Assembly: GCA_963766935.1 (NCBI GenBank)
Contig: CAVYBY010000003.1
Span: 62,001 to 126,000 of the forward strand
Reading direction: 5' to 3'
Source of the DNA: CAVYBY01 sp963766935
Lineage (GTDB): Bacteria; Actinomycetota; UBA4738; HRBIN12
Length of the DNA stretch: 64,000 bases
Shown: positions 44,748-53,780 of the stretch, piece after piece
How positions within the stretch are numbered: the stretch's first letter is position 1
Layout of the letters: each line of letters starts with the position of its first letter
The notes under the pieces: model-generated
Told to the model about the DNA's origin: nothing
The model's input: only the letters and a program-made list of their open reading frames with translations
The model's database searches: none
Position numbers and translations under genes: made by a program

Positions 44748-46109
44748 TCACGGGATGGGGATCCCGGCCGACAACGAGAAGGAGGAAGTCCGCCGGCGTC
44801 CCGAAGCCGTCGATGCGCCCAGGGCGACCACCGGCACGCTCGAGTGCACGAGGACGGCGGCGGAGGAAAACGCCTCGAGCGCCCCCCGATCCGGTCCCCC
44901 GACCCGGCCGGCGGGGATCGTGAGCGTGATCGGCCCCGGCAGGTCCGCGGCGTCCGATGGCCCGAGAAACGTCACCTGGACCTCCGCGTCGGTATCGCCC
45001 GGATTGACGAGGAGCAACCGGGGCCGCGCCGCGCCGCCGGTCCCGGGGGGAAGGACGATCCAGTCCGTGACGGGCGCGGCCGCCCCCGCCGTGGCTGCGT
45101 CGTCGCCACCGGGCCCGTGGGTTCGGAGCGCGATCGCCGCCGTCCCGTCCGCCACCGACACGTCGATCGATGACGGCCCGGCAAGCGGAATCGGGTAGGC
45201 ATGCTCGCTGATGCCGTCTTGCGAAGAGTCGATGAGATCGCCGGCCGGTCCGGGCGCGGCGCTCGACAGGAGCGTGGCGCCCAGACCGATCGCCCCGTCG
45301 CCCGGGGCGAGCACAAGCAACTCCGTCTGCCCGGCGCCGGCCCTGGTCGGCAGCAGTGCCCCGGTGCCGAGCGCCGGCGACCCGAGCACGCTTTGGATGC
45401 CGCTCAGCGTGGAGACGACGAGCGAGGCCGCGGCGACCCGACCGACCGTGACGGCAACCTGGATGCCGAACGCGTGCTCTCCCTTTGCGAACCCCCCGAC
45501 GGGGATCGCCCGGCTCCGCCGCGCGGGAATCACCATGTCGGTGAGCTCCGAATCGCGGATCGGCGGCTGGTCCGGGCTGAACAACGCGATGTCCACCACG
45601 GCATCGGCGGCGTAGGGGTTGGTGAGGATGAGGAACGTCCGGCTCCCCTCCCCGGCGTCGCCTTCGGGAAGGAACCACGAGCGGCCGCCCGCGGCGGCGC
45701 ACGGCTCGGCTCCGGCCGACGCGTCGCCGGGCGCGCCGCGCAGGATCCATCCGGCCGCGACCCATCCGCCGAAGGCTTCCACGAACGTGGCGTCGCCGCG
45801 CGCGGTCGGCTCGACGTCGACGGTCGCGGTCGTGCCGGCCGGCAGCTCGACGACCTGTGGCCGCGACGGCGAACCCGACCCGAGCCCGGTGACCCGCACG
45901 GTGGAGGCTTGATCGCTCGGGTTGGCGACGACGATCCGACCCCGCCAGTCCTCGCCGCCCCCGTGCGGGCAGATCCATGCCTGCGACGGCGCCGAGCCGC
46001 CGGCCGCGCCCGGGACCGCCCGCGTGCCGGCCCGGCCGGCGAGCGACGCCGCGCCGACAACGACGACCAGCACGAGCACGGCGAAGACGCTCTGGCCCCT
46101 GGCTCTCAC
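44748..46109 (-). CDS. DUF5719-like secreted protein
   Basis: 453 residues. Signal anchor SVFAVLVLVVVVGAASLAG, then a long Ala/Gly/Val-rich, beta-rich exported part with repeated Asn-Pro turns (IVVANPSDQASTVRV, LILTNPYAADAVVDIALF, RLLLVNPGDTDAEVQVTFLG). These look like repeats of an Ig-like or beta-sandwich unit and match the DUF5719 type that accompanies actinobacterial GT2 genes. GTG 46109 overlaps the glycosyltransferase stop (GTGA). Probably an envelope-associated partner of that enzyme. Function not established. Confidence 0.7.
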   Translation of the reverse strand: MRARGQSVFAVLVLVVVVGAASLAGRAGTRAVPGAAGGSAPSQAWICPHGGGEDWRGRIVVANPSDQASTVRVTGLGSGSPSRPQVVELPAGTTATVDVEPTARGDATFVEAFGGWVAAGWILRGAPGDASAGAEPCAAAGGRSWFLPEGDAGEGSRTFLILTNPYAADAVVDIALFSPDQPPIRDSELTDMVIPARRSRAIPVGGFAKGEHAFGIQVAVTVGRVAAASLVVSTLSGIQSVLGSPALGTGALLPTRAGAGQTELLVLAPGDGAIGLGATLLSSAAPGPAGDLIDSSQDGISEHAYPIPLAGPSSIDVSVADGTAAIALRTHGPGGDDAATAGAAAPVTDWIVLPPGTGGAARPRLLLVNPGDTDAEVQVTFLGPSDAADLPGPITLTIPAGRVGGPDRGALEAFSSAAVLVHSSVPVVALGASTASGRRRTSSFSLSAGIPIP

Positions 46110-49100
46110 CGCGTCACCGGCTTCCTCGTCACCCACAGGGCCACGGCCCACAGCGCCGCCAGCAGCCAGATCTCGATCGTGCGCGGCAGCTGGGCGCCGT
46201 AGCGGACGGTCACGGGACCACCGTGAACCGAGAACGCCGTCGACCAGCCGAACGCGCGAGACGGCCGGGCGCCCCCCGTGATCCGCCAGGCCCCGTCGAA
46301 CTCGGTCTGGAGCAGCACGAGCCGGTCCCGCTCGCGGACGTCCGGCGGCTCCTTCCAGCCCCCGGCCACCGGCGTGAGCGCCGCCCCGCCGCTCCCCCGC
46401 AGCTGCGCGGCGGCGCCGGGCGGACCGAACACGACGGCCTCGAGCGCGGAGTCGTCGGGAACCGCCGCCCCCTGCGAAAGGACGCGGGCGTTCCGGAAGA
46501 TCACGAGGCCCTCGGCGGGGATGCGATCGAGGTCGGCTTGCCGGTCGAGGAGCTCGATCACGTTCTGGGCCAGATCGCCCTCCGTCGCGACCAGGAATCG
46601 GACGCCGAACGGCAAGAGCAGCGACCCCCCGTGCACGGTGGTTCCCGAAAGAACGTCGTCGAGCGCGGCGACGAGCGCGTCGGGACCGGGTCCCACGAAC
46701 GGACGGCCGAGATCGAGCGCGCTCGGCCCGGCCTCGGGAACGAGCGACCACCGCACCGCCGCGTCTCCCACCGCCGTCTCGCCCGCCGGATCCCCTCCCG
46801 GCGCCCGGAACGGAGCCGGGCGCGGGTCGCCCAGCCAGAGCACGCCACCCCCGGCGGCCCGGTCGCCGATGACGGCATACGCGGGCGGCAGCGCGTCGGG
46901 CGCCACGACGGCCCACGAGCCGAACATGGCGACGAGCGCCTGGAGACCGAGCCCCAGCGTGAGCGCCGCCACGAGGAAGGCCGTCCCGATCTGACGGAAC
47001 CCGAACGCCTCGCGATCCAGACCCGACAGGATCGACGCGAGCCCGCACCCGAGCACGATCGCCTCGGCCACCGCGGCGGCCCCGACATAGGCCGGGGAGT
47101 CCGAGAGCGCGCGCGGCAGATAGCCCGCCGAGGAGAGCCACGCGAGCACGAGAGCCCCCAGCGCGGCGAGCATCGCCCTGACGGCCCGGCCGCGGAGCTC
47201 TTGGCCGACGAGGGCGAAGGAGAGCAGGGCCGAGAGTGGAAGGAAGAACGCGGGGAGCCACGTTCCGAGACCGGAGCCCGGCGCGAGGCGCAGGAGCGCG
47301 ATCGCGTCGACGCTGCCGACACCGGAGCCCAGCGCCGCACCCCCTCCCGCGAGCAGCGTCGGCACGAACGGCAACAGCAGGACGAGCGCAACGAGCACCG
47401 ACAGCGCCACGTCGCCGATCCCCCGGAGCCGGAACCGGCCGGCCACCGCCCCCACCAGCACGAAGACGCCCGCGGCGAGGACGAACCCGGGGAAGAACGC
47501 CGTCCCGACGGCAAGCGACACGCCGACGCCGGCGACGAAGCGCCATCGTCCCCCGGTTCCTTCGCTCCCAAAGGCGGTCTCGAGCCGTTCGGCCACGGCC
47601 GGGAGCACGGCGAGGGCGACGAGCAGCCCGATCCGGCCCTGCGACAGCGCCCAGAGCACGACCCCGGACAAGCCGTACGCCGCCGCGGCGAGCACGGAGG
47701 CGTCGGGGCGGCCGGTCAGCCGGACGACGGCTCGGTACGCGAGCACGACCGCGAGCGCGAGCCCGCCGACGAGGAAGACCTTCTGCGCCACGGCCGTGCT
47801 GCCGAACAGCAGCCACGACACGCCCCCCATCGCGGCGAGCCCTGGGCTCGCCGCCAGCGATCCGCCCAGCCCGGTCGTCCGCACCCCCGACACCAGCTCG
47901 GCCCAGAACGCCCCCGGGGTCGACGGAAATGCCGGCAAGACCCCGCCGGCGAGGTGCTCGGGCCCGACGAAGCTGCGAAACGCGACCGCCGCGACGACCG
48001 CCGCAAGCAGCGAGGCCAGAAAGACCGGGTGCTGCCGCGCGAGCGAGGCGGTGCGGTCGTGGATACGACGCCGCTCCGGAAGGTCGGCATCCTCCAGATC
48101 GATCTCGATCTGCTCCTCCCAGATCTCCTCGGCGGCCTGGAACCACTGCGGCAATCGGACGCCCGCGGGCTCCATGAACCGGCGGAGCGCCCGATCCTTG
48201 ACGGCGCGGGTGCGCTGGGTTCGAAACCGCAGACGGAGCGTGCCGGGCAGGTGGGCGATGTTCCATCCCCAAGCGGCCATCACGTCGTAGGCCTCCTCGA
48301 ACCGGCGGCCGAACGCCAGATACGCGAGACGGACGAGGGCCAGGAGCGCCGCGAGCGGCAGGAGCCCGAGCAGCCGCAGCGCCGAGGTGTTCCGAAGCAT
48401 CGAGGCGAGCGCCGACCGGTCCTCCTCGTAGCCGCTCCGGCGCCGCGAACGATTCCGGAGCCCCTCGGGCCTGGCGGCGCGATGCCGCACCCGGGCGAGC
48501 GGTGTCATCAGGACGCGGAAGCCGCCGACGCGCACCCGCCAGCAGAAGTCCATCTCGGCGTGATCCCCGTCGATGCGTTCGTCGAAGCCACCGATGCGCT
48601 GCCAGGCCGTCCGCGCGATCAACATGGCGCACGACGAGACGCAGAGCACCTCGAGGACGCGATCGAACTGCCCCTGATCGATCTCACCGGGCTGCAGCGG
48701 TGACGACGCGTGCCCGAACCGGTCGGCGGTCCGCCCGACGTCGAGCAGCAGCTGCGGCCGGTCGTGATCGACGATCTTCGCCCCGACGGCGCCGACGTCG
48801 GCCAGCCCCCCCATGGTCGCGGCCTCCACCAGCCGGGCCACGACGTCGGGATCCAGCACGGCATCGTCGTGGACGAGCAGCACGTAGTCGGCCTGCGCGG
48901 CGACGGGCTGGGCAAGGGCCTGGCCGAACGCGCCCGCGAGCCCGTGTGGCTCCTCGAGCGCCAGCACGCGATCCGGGCCGAGCGCGCGCAGGAGCAGTGC
49001 GCGCGACTCGTCGCTCGAGCCGTCGTCGACGGCCATGACGGCCAGACGGGGATGGCTCTGCGAGGTGAGCGATCCCAGGCACTCGCGAAGCCACGCTGCG

Positions 49101-49162
49101 CCGTCGCGGACGACGACGACGGCCAGGACTGCGGGTACGCGGTCCTCGGCGGCGGCGGTCAT
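46106..49162 (-). CDS. Large membrane-bound family-2 glycosyltransferase
   Basis: 1018 residues. GT2 domain in the first ~280 residues: VLAVVVVRDGAAWLRECLGSL, the nucleotide-sugar VDDGSSDESRAL, DYVLLVHDDAVLDPDVV (the DxD equivalent) and GGFDERIDGDHAEMDFCWR. After that come about a dozen hydrophobic helices (from LLGLLPLAALLALVRLAYLAF on) and a C-terminal extracytoplasmic segment. It probably adds a sugar to a lipid-linked or wall polymer. Substrate unknown. ATG 49162 has no strong ribosome site. Followed by the DUF5719-like gene through a 4-bp overlap. Confidence 0.85.
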   Translation of the reverse strand: MTAAAEDRVPAVLAVVVVRDGAAWLRECLGSLTSQSHPRLAVMAVDDGSSDESRALLLRALGPDRVLALEEPHGLAGAFGQALAQPVAAQADYVLLVHDDAVLDPDVVARLVEAATMGGLADVGAVGAKIVDHDRPQLLLDVGRTADRFGHASSPLQPGEIDQGQFDRVLEVLCVSSCAMLIARTAWQRIGGFDERIDGDHAEMDFCWRVRVGGFRVLMTPLARVRHRAARPEGLRNRSRRRSGYEEDRSALASMLRNTSALRLLGLLPLAALLALVRLAYLAFGRRFEEAYDVMAAWGWNIAHLPGTLRLRFRTQRTRAVKDRALRRFMEPAGVRLPQWFQAAEEIWEEQIEIDLEDADLPERRRIHDRTASLARQHPVFLASLLAAVVAAVAFRSFVGPEHLAGGVLPAFPSTPGAFWAELVSGVRTTGLGGSLAASPGLAAMGGVSWLLFGSTAVAQKVFLVGGLALAVVLAYRAVVRLTGRPDASVLAAAAYGLSGVVLWALSQGRIGLLVALAVLPAVAERLETAFGSEGTGGRWRFVAGVGVSLAVGTAFFPGFVLAAGVFVLVGAVAGRFRLRGIGDVALSVLVALVLLLPFVPTLLAGGGAALGSGVGSVDAIALLRLAPGSGLGTWLPAFFLPLSALLSFALVGQELRGRAVRAMLAALGALVLAWLSSAGYLPRALSDSPAYVGAAAVAEAIVLGCGLASILSGLDREAFGFRQIGTAFLVAALTLGLGLQALVAMFGSWAVVAPDALPPAYAVIGDRAAGGGVLWLGDPRPAPFRAPGGDPAGETAVGDAAVRWSLVPEAGPSALDLGRPFVGPGPDALVAALDDVLSGTTVHGGSLLLPFGVRFLVATEGDLAQNVIELLDRQADLDRIPAEGLVIFRNARVLSQGAAVPDDSALEAVVFGPPGAAAQLRGSGGAALTPVAGGWKEPPDVRERDRLVLLQTEFDGAWRITGGARPSRAFGWSTAFSVHGGPVTVRYGAQLPRTIEIWLLAALWAVALWVTRKPVTR

Positions 49163-49314
49163 ACGGGAGCGCGTCCTTCGTCTACGGGTAGATGACGTGG
49201 GGTGCGAGGCAGACGGTGCTGCGGGAACGCGAGCGGCGCGAGCCTAACACCGGGCCGGATGCGGAAGGGGGGCGCCCGATGGGCACCCCCCTCACGCTGA
49301 CGCCGGACGGAAGC

Positions 49315-49743
49315 TCAGCGCTTCGTGGTCCGCTTGCGGGCAGTCGTCTTCCTGCGAGCCGCGCTCTTCCTTGCTGCGGGCTTGCGGGCCGACGTCTTCC
49401 TGCGCGTCGACTTCCGAGCGGCCGGCTTGCGGGCCGCGGTCTTCTTCTTCGCCGCGGTCTTCTTGCGGGCCGTCGTCTTCTTCCGAGCGGCCGGCTTACG
49501 GGCCGCCGTCTTCTTGCGTGCGGCCGGCTTACGGGCCGCGGTCTTCCTCCGAGCGGCCGGCTTGCGGGCCGCCGTCTTCTTGCGAGCGGCCGACTTGCGG
49601 GCCGTCGTCTTCTTCCGAGCGGCCGGCTTGCGGGCCGTCGTCTTCTTCCGAGCGGCCGGCTTACGGGCCGCCGTCTTCCGACGAGCCGGGCTCTTCTTCG
49701 CGGCGGACCGCTTCCGAGCCGAGCTCTTCTTGGCTGCTGCCAT
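49315..49743 (-). CDS. Lys/Ala/Arg-rich histone H1-like DNA-binding protein
   Basis: 142 residues made almost wholly of (A)ARKKT/ARKPA-type decapeptides, with no acidic residue at all. This resembles the basic tails of actinobacterial HupB/Lsr2-associated and Hc1 histone-like proteins, but no folded HU domain is present. The matching DNA is a degenerate ~30-bp tandem repeat. It would bind DNA or RNA non-specifically and compact the nucleoid. ATG 49743 follows GGGAGG. Next to whiB. Low complexity means homology cannot be judged by eye. Confidence 0.75.
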   Translation of the reverse strand: MAAAKKSSARKRSAAKKSPARRKTAARKPAARKKTTARKPAARKKTTARKSAARKKTAARKPAARRKTAARKPAARKKTAARKPAARKKTTARKKTAAKKKTAARKPAARKSTRRKTSARKPAARKSAARRKTTARKRTTKR

Positions 49744-49823
49744 GCTGCCTCCCTTCCTTCTTCCTTCGCTTCTACTCGTTCGTCCCCGGCTGTTTGCCCG
49801 GGACGTCTACCGGGAGCCCCGGA

Positions 49824-50051
49824 TCACGACGCCATGCGTTTCAGGCGCCGCCGCTCCCGCTCGCTCATCCCGCCCCACACGCCATAGCGCTCGTCGCGGC
49901 GGAGGGCGTAGTTGAGGCACTCGATACGAACGGGACACTCGCCGCAGATCCGTTTGGCCTCCCTCGATGAACCCCCCTTCTCGGGGAAGAAAATCTCAGG
50001 GTCGAAATCCCGACACCGGGCCCGTTCTTGCCAAGGGATGTAGTGATGCAC
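49824..50051 (-). CDS. whiB: WhiB-family iron-sulfur transcriptional regulator
   Basis: 75 residues. Four Cys (13, 36, 39, 45) in the C...CxxCxxxxxC pattern ligate a [4Fe-4S] cluster. The GVWGG turn (residues 57-61) and basic tail RERRRLKRM complete the family signature. The short, WhiB2/WhmD-like form is typical of division and sporulation regulators. Synteny with fbiA-fbiB, DUF3499 and manB supports the WhiB2 type. An 18-bp palindrome covers its promoter. Confidence 0.93.
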   Translation of the reverse strand: MHHYIPWQERARCRDFDPEIFFPEKGGSSREAKRICGECPVRIECLNYALRRDERYGVWGGMSERERRRLKRMAS

Positions 50052-50067
50052 GTTGAACTCCCCCCCA

Positions 50068-50085
50068 AATCACACGGGTGTGATT
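50068..50085. promoter_or_regulatory. 18-bp perfect palindrome in the whiB promoter
   Basis: AATCACACGGGTGTGATT, 8-bp arms around GG, 17-34 bp before the whiB ATG. On the minus strand it overlaps a weak -10 (CAGAAT, 50088-50083), which has TTGTCA (50112-50107) 18 bp upstream. It is probably an operator; the cognate protein is unknown. Confidence 0.55.
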
Positions 50086-50223
50086 CTGAGGGAAGAACCG
50101 CCTCCTTGACAAGAGGGAAGTTCTGCCTCGTTTCCCTCATCCATGGCATGGTCCCGCCCGGTCGGGCAGGTGACAAGCGTTTCCGGTGGGAAATCGTGTA
50201 GTCAACTAGACTGACCGATACGG

Positions 50224-52713
50224 TCAGGTAGCTTGACGAACAGGTGTGGGTGTCGGACGAACGTCGATGTGTTCATACGTCGTGGAACGTATGGCGGGGA
50301 CACGTCCGATCGAAACGATGGCATCGTCGAACTGATCGGGGGTCATCCGGATTCCCCACTCCGCACCGGCCATCCGACTGATGGTCTCTTCCATCAGCGT
50401 TCCACCAAAATCGTTTGCACCGGCACGCAAGATGCGTTGGCACGCTTCGACACCCAGCTTCACCCACGACACCTGCACGTTGTGGATAACTCCGTCGAGA
50501 AGCACGCGCGCGACGGCGTGCATGCGAAGACTGTCGTCGAACGACGGACCCGGACGAGCATGTCCGGCGAGATAGATCGGCGCGTTTCGATGCACGAACG
50601 GCAGCGGCACGAACTCGGTGAATCCACCGGTGTCGCGCTGGATTCGCGCGAGACGCCGGATGTGGCCGACCCAGTGGCGCGGCTCGTCCACGTGACCGAA
50701 CATGATCGTGGAGCTGGAGCGGATCCCGAGACCGTGCGCCGTTCTGACGATCTCCTCCCAGGTGTCGGCGGGCAACTTTCCCTTCGTGAGGAGCCACCGG
50801 ACGTCGTCATCGAGGATCTCGGCCGCCGTCCCCGGGATCGTTCCCAGACCGTGGTTGCGGGCCTCGAGCAGGAACTCGCGGAACGAGATGCCGAGTCTCG
50901 TGGCCCCGTTCAGGATCTCCATGGGGCTGAAGGCGTGCACGTGCATGTCCGGCACGCGCGACCGAACGGCATCCAGCAGGTCGAAGTAGAAGGTGCCGGG
51001 GAGATCCGGATGAATGCCCCCCTGCATGCAGACTTCGGTCGCGCCGGCCGCCCATGCTTCCTCGGCCCGGTCGGCCACCTCGGTGAGCGTCAGCGTGTAG
51101 GACTCCGGATCCACCTCGCGCTGGGCGAACGCGCAGAACCGGCATCCCACGTAACAGACGTTCGTGAAGTTGATGTTGCGATTGATCACGTAGGTGACGA
51201 CGTCCCCGACGGCTTCGGCGCGCAGGTCGTCGGCGACCTCGCAGAGCGCCTCCAGCGCAGCACCCTCGGCGTCGAACAACGCGAGCGCCTCGTCGTCGCT
51301 CACCTCCGCGTGCCGGGACGCCTTTCGCAGCGCACCCTTTACGGTGGCGTCGAGCCGCTCCGGCGCGAGCGACGCGGGGCGGCGCTCGGTCGCGTCTCCG
51401 TCGATCCGGCCGTACACCTCGGCCGCGTCGGGCCGCAGCTCGGTCGTCGTCTTGGCGAACTCGAGCGAGATCGTCCGGGGCTTCCACCCGACCTCGGGAT
51501 CCTGCCACGCGACCGGCTCGGGAATCTGTCCCTCGGTCGCGAGCCCGTCGGCGGCGGCGAGCGCCTCGATCGGCGCGCGCATCTTGCCGGCGAGCCACGG
51601 GTCGGGCCGCAGCGCGTATCGCGGATGCAGCGCCAGCCGCTCCCGAAGCTCTTTCCCCGTCTCCCGGGTCGTGGCCGCAAGAGCCTCGATGGCCGGCCAG
51701 GGCCGCTCGGGGTTCACGTGATCCGGCGTGAGCGGCGAGACGCCGCCCCAGTCGTCGATACCGGCGTCCAGCAGGCGGCGCCGCGCCGGCGCATCCGAGA
51801 GGTTCGGCGGGACCTGCACGCTCATATGCGGCCCGAAGACCACGCGCGTGGTCGCGACCGCGGCCAGATACTCCTGCTCCTGCGGTTCGGGCGCATGACG
51901 CATGACGGTGCCCGGCTTCGCCCGGAAGTTCTGCACGATCACTTCCTGGATGTGTCCGTACCGATGATGGAGGTCGCGGATCGCGACGAGGGATTCGGCT
52001 CGCTCGTGCGGCCGCTCCCCGATCCCGACGAGGATGCCCGTCGTAAACGGGATCGCGAGGCGGCCCGCGTCCTCGATCGTCCTCAACCGGACGGCCGGCA
52101 CCTTGTCGGGTGATCCCGCGTGCGCCATCCCCGGGTCCGTAAGGCGGTCGCTCGAGGTCTCCAACATCAAGCCCATGGACGCGCTGACGTGTTTCAGCCG
52201 CGCGAGCTCCTCGTAGCTCATCACGCCCGGATTCAGGTGTGGCAGCAGCCCGGTTTCCTCGATGACGCGGATCGCCGTCGCGCGGACGTAGTCGAGCGTC
52301 GAGGCGAAGCCTCGCGCGGAGAGCCACTCGCGGGCCACCGGGTAGCGATCCTCCGGGCGGTCGCCCAGGGTGAACAACGCTTCCTTGCACCCGAGCCGCC
52401 GGCCGGCCTCGGCCACCGCGACGACCTCCTCGGGCGTCATGAACGGCCGGTCGAGCCTGGCGGGCGGCTTGGCGAACGTGCAGTAGTGGCACCGGTCCCG
52501 GCAGAGCATCGTGAGCGGGACGAACACCTTCCGGGAGTAGGTCACGGTCTCGGGGTGACCCAGGTCACGCAGCCGAGCAGCCAGGGCCATCAGCCGGGTC
52601 AAGTCGTCCTCGCGCGCCGACAGCAGCGCCGTGATCTCGTCGAGGGAAAGCGCGTTGCCCCGTTCCGCACGCACCAGTGCCCGGCGGAGCCCGCGGGCGA
52701 CCCCCTCGGCCAT
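50224..52713 (-). CDS. fbiC: FO synthase FbiC (CofG-CofH fusion)
   Basis: 829 residues. Makes the deazaflavin core FO of coenzyme F420 from tyrosine and a ribitylaminouracil. Two radical-SAM halves: the N-terminal CofG half with CRDRCHYC (Cys71, 75, 78), and the C-terminal CofH half with CYVGCRFCAFAQ near residues 519-526. Both CxxxCxxC clusters are intact. The single-chain form is the actinobacterial version. It is divergent from fbiA-fbiB with 109 bp between starts. TACGCT lies 7 nt before ATG 52713, so it may be leaderless. fbiD (cofC) is not in the window. Confidence 0.95.
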   Translation of the reverse strand: MAEGVARGLRRALVRAERGNALSLDEITALLSAREDDLTRLMALAARLRDLGHPETVTYSRKVFVPLTMLCRDRCHYCTFAKPPARLDRPFMTPEEVVAVAEAGRRLGCKEALFTLGDRPEDRYPVAREWLSARGFASTLDYVRATAIRVIEETGLLPHLNPGVMSYEELARLKHVSASMGLMLETSSDRLTDPGMAHAGSPDKVPAVRLRTIEDAGRLAIPFTTGILVGIGERPHERAESLVAIRDLHHRYGHIQEVIVQNFRAKPGTVMRHAPEPQEQEYLAAVATTRVVFGPHMSVQVPPNLSDAPARRRLLDAGIDDWGGVSPLTPDHVNPERPWPAIEALAATTRETGKELRERLALHPRYALRPDPWLAGKMRAPIEALAAADGLATEGQIPEPVAWQDPEVGWKPRTISLEFAKTTTELRPDAAEVYGRIDGDATERRPASLAPERLDATVKGALRKASRHAEVSDDEALALFDAEGAALEALCEVADDLRAEAVGDVVTYVINRNINFTNVCYVGCRFCAFAQREVDPESYTLTLTEVADRAEEAWAAGATEVCMQGGIHPDLPGTFYFDLLDAVRSRVPDMHVHAFSPMEILNGATRLGISFREFLLEARNHGLGTIPGTAAEILDDDVRWLLTKGKLPADTWEEIVRTAHGLGIRSSSTIMFGHVDEPRHWVGHIRRLARIQRDTGGFTEFVPLPFVHRNAPIYLAGHARPGPSFDDSLRMHAVARVLLDGVIHNVQVSWVKLGVEACQRILRAGANDFGGTLMEETISRMAGAEWGIRMTPDQFDDAIVSIGRVPAIRSTTYEHIDVRPTPTPVRQAT

Positions 52714-52720
52714 CCGCGCG

Positions 52721-52726
52721 AGCGTA
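52721..52726 (-). promoter_or_regulatory. Candidate leaderless -10 element for fbiC
   Basis: TACGCT on the minus strand, 7 nt before ATG 52713. Confidence 0.4.
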
Positions 52727-52791
52727 CTACGCCCGGTGTGTAGCGCATCGGCATCCGGACGCGAGCCTCGAGCTTCCGGCACGGTCACCAC

Positions 52792-52797
52792 TAGGCT
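52792..52797 (+). promoter_or_regulatory. Candidate -10 element for fbiA
   Basis: TAGGCT, 8 nt before the first ATG (52806) of a six-codon mini-frame and 25 nt before the fbiA ATG (52823). Confidence 0.45.
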
Positions 52798-52831
52798 GTG
52801 TCGCCATGAAGGTGGTGTCGCCATGAAGGTG
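52798..52831 (+). repeat. 17-bp tandem duplication over the fbiA start codon
   Basis: GTGTCGCCATGAAGGTG at 52798-52814 and again, identically, at 52815-52831. Each copy has an ATG. The first opens a frame MKVVSP that stops at TGA 52824-52826, overlapping the fbiA ATG (ATGA). AAGGTGG of the first copy lies 7 nt before the fbiA ATG and could serve as its ribosome site. Confidence 0.8.
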
Positions 52832-53770
52832 GTCGCGCTTGCGGGCGGTGTCGGTGCGGGACGGTTCCTGCGCGGCCTCGTCCGGGTGCTCCCGGCCGCG
52901 GACATCACCGTCGTGGTCAACACGGCCGACGACTGCGAGGTCCACGGGCTCCACGTCTCGCCCGACATCGACTCCGTGACGTACTGGCTCGCCGACGTCG
53001 CGGACCGGGAGCGCGGCTGGGGCCGCCGCGGCGAGACGTTCCGGGCCAACGAGCAGCTTGCGGCGTTCGATCCCGGCGGCGCGTGGTTCGCGCTGGGCGA
53101 TCTGGATCTGGGGACGCACCTGTACCGCACCGCGGAGCTGGCGCGGGGACTGACCCTGTCGGAGGTGACGGTGCTCGTGGCCGGGCGGTTCGGGATCGGC
53201 GTCAACATCATCCCGATGAGCGATGACCGGGTCCGCACCTGGATCGAGGCGGTCGACCTGGGCGGCGCGAAGCTCGACCTTCCCTTCCAGGAGTACTGGG
53301 TCCGCCGGCGCGGGCGCGACGAGGTCAAGCACGTCCGGTTCGAGGGGATCCAGGACGCGCGGCCGGCCCCCGGGGTGCTGGCGGCGATCGAGGAAGCCGA
53401 CGCGATCCTGCTTCCACCCTCGAACCCGGTCGTCTCGCTCGGGCCGATCCTGGCCGTTCCGGGCATCCGCGATGCCGTCGCGGCCAAGACGCCGGCCGTG
53501 GCCGGCGTGAGCGGGATCGTCGCGGGCGCGCCGCTCGCCGGGATGGCCGACCGACTGCTGCCCGCGGTCGGCGTCGAGGTGACGGCGGCGGGCGTGGCCG
53601 GACACTTCGCCGATCTGCTCGGCGGCTGGGTCATCGACGCGGTGGACGAGCGCCTTCGGTCCCGCATCGAGGCGATGGGGCTGCGCGTCGCCGTGACCGA
53701 CACCGTCATGGGCGACGACGACCGCGCCGAGGCCGTCGCGCGCGCGGTCCTGGACGTCCTCTCAGCGTGA
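52823..53770 (+). CDS. fbiA: 2-phospho-L-lactate transferase-type FbiA/CofD
   Basis: 315 residues. Joins the activated phospho-lactate/-enolpyruvate guanylyl compound to FO, giving F420-0 or its dehydro form. N-terminal KVVALAGGVGAGRFLRGL is the nucleotide-binding loop; VVVNTADDCEVHGLHVSPDIDSVTYWL (residues ~32-58) and FALGDLDLGTHLYRT follow; LPPSNPVVSLGPIL and GVSGIVAGAPLAG are the C-terminal signatures. ATG 52823 is favoured over 52806 because only it opens the long frame. The 10-bp gap to fbiB implies one transcript. Confidence 0.93.
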   Translation: MKVVALAGGVGAGRFLRGLVRVLPAADITVVVNTADDCEVHGLHVSPDIDSVTYWLADVADRERGWGRRGETFRANEQLAAFDPGGAWFALGDLDLGTHLYRTAELARGLTLSEVTVLVAGRFGIGVNIIPMSDDRVRTWIEAVDLGGAKLDLPFQEYWVRRRGRDEVKHVRFEGIQDARPAPGVLAAIEEADAILLPPSNPVVSLGPILAVPGIRDAVAAKTPAVAGVSGIVAGAPLAGMADRLLPAVGVEVTAAGVAGHFADLLGGWVIDAVDERLRSRIEAMGLRVAVTDTVMGDDDRAEAVARAVLDVLSA

Positions 53771-53780
53771 ACCGGCCGGC

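Noticed and set aside
44748..48632. A 1294-codon minus-strand frame through the glycosyltransferase region
   Set aside because: Only the part from 46109 is the DUF5719-like protein; upstream it is a shifted frame over the glycosyltransferase, whose own frame has all GT2 motifs.
50106..50111. TTGACA on the plus strand as a promoter for a gene rightward of whiB
   Set aside because: No plus-strand gene follows, and no -10 lies at 17 bp. On the minus strand the same bases form a plausible whiB -35 (TTGTCA).
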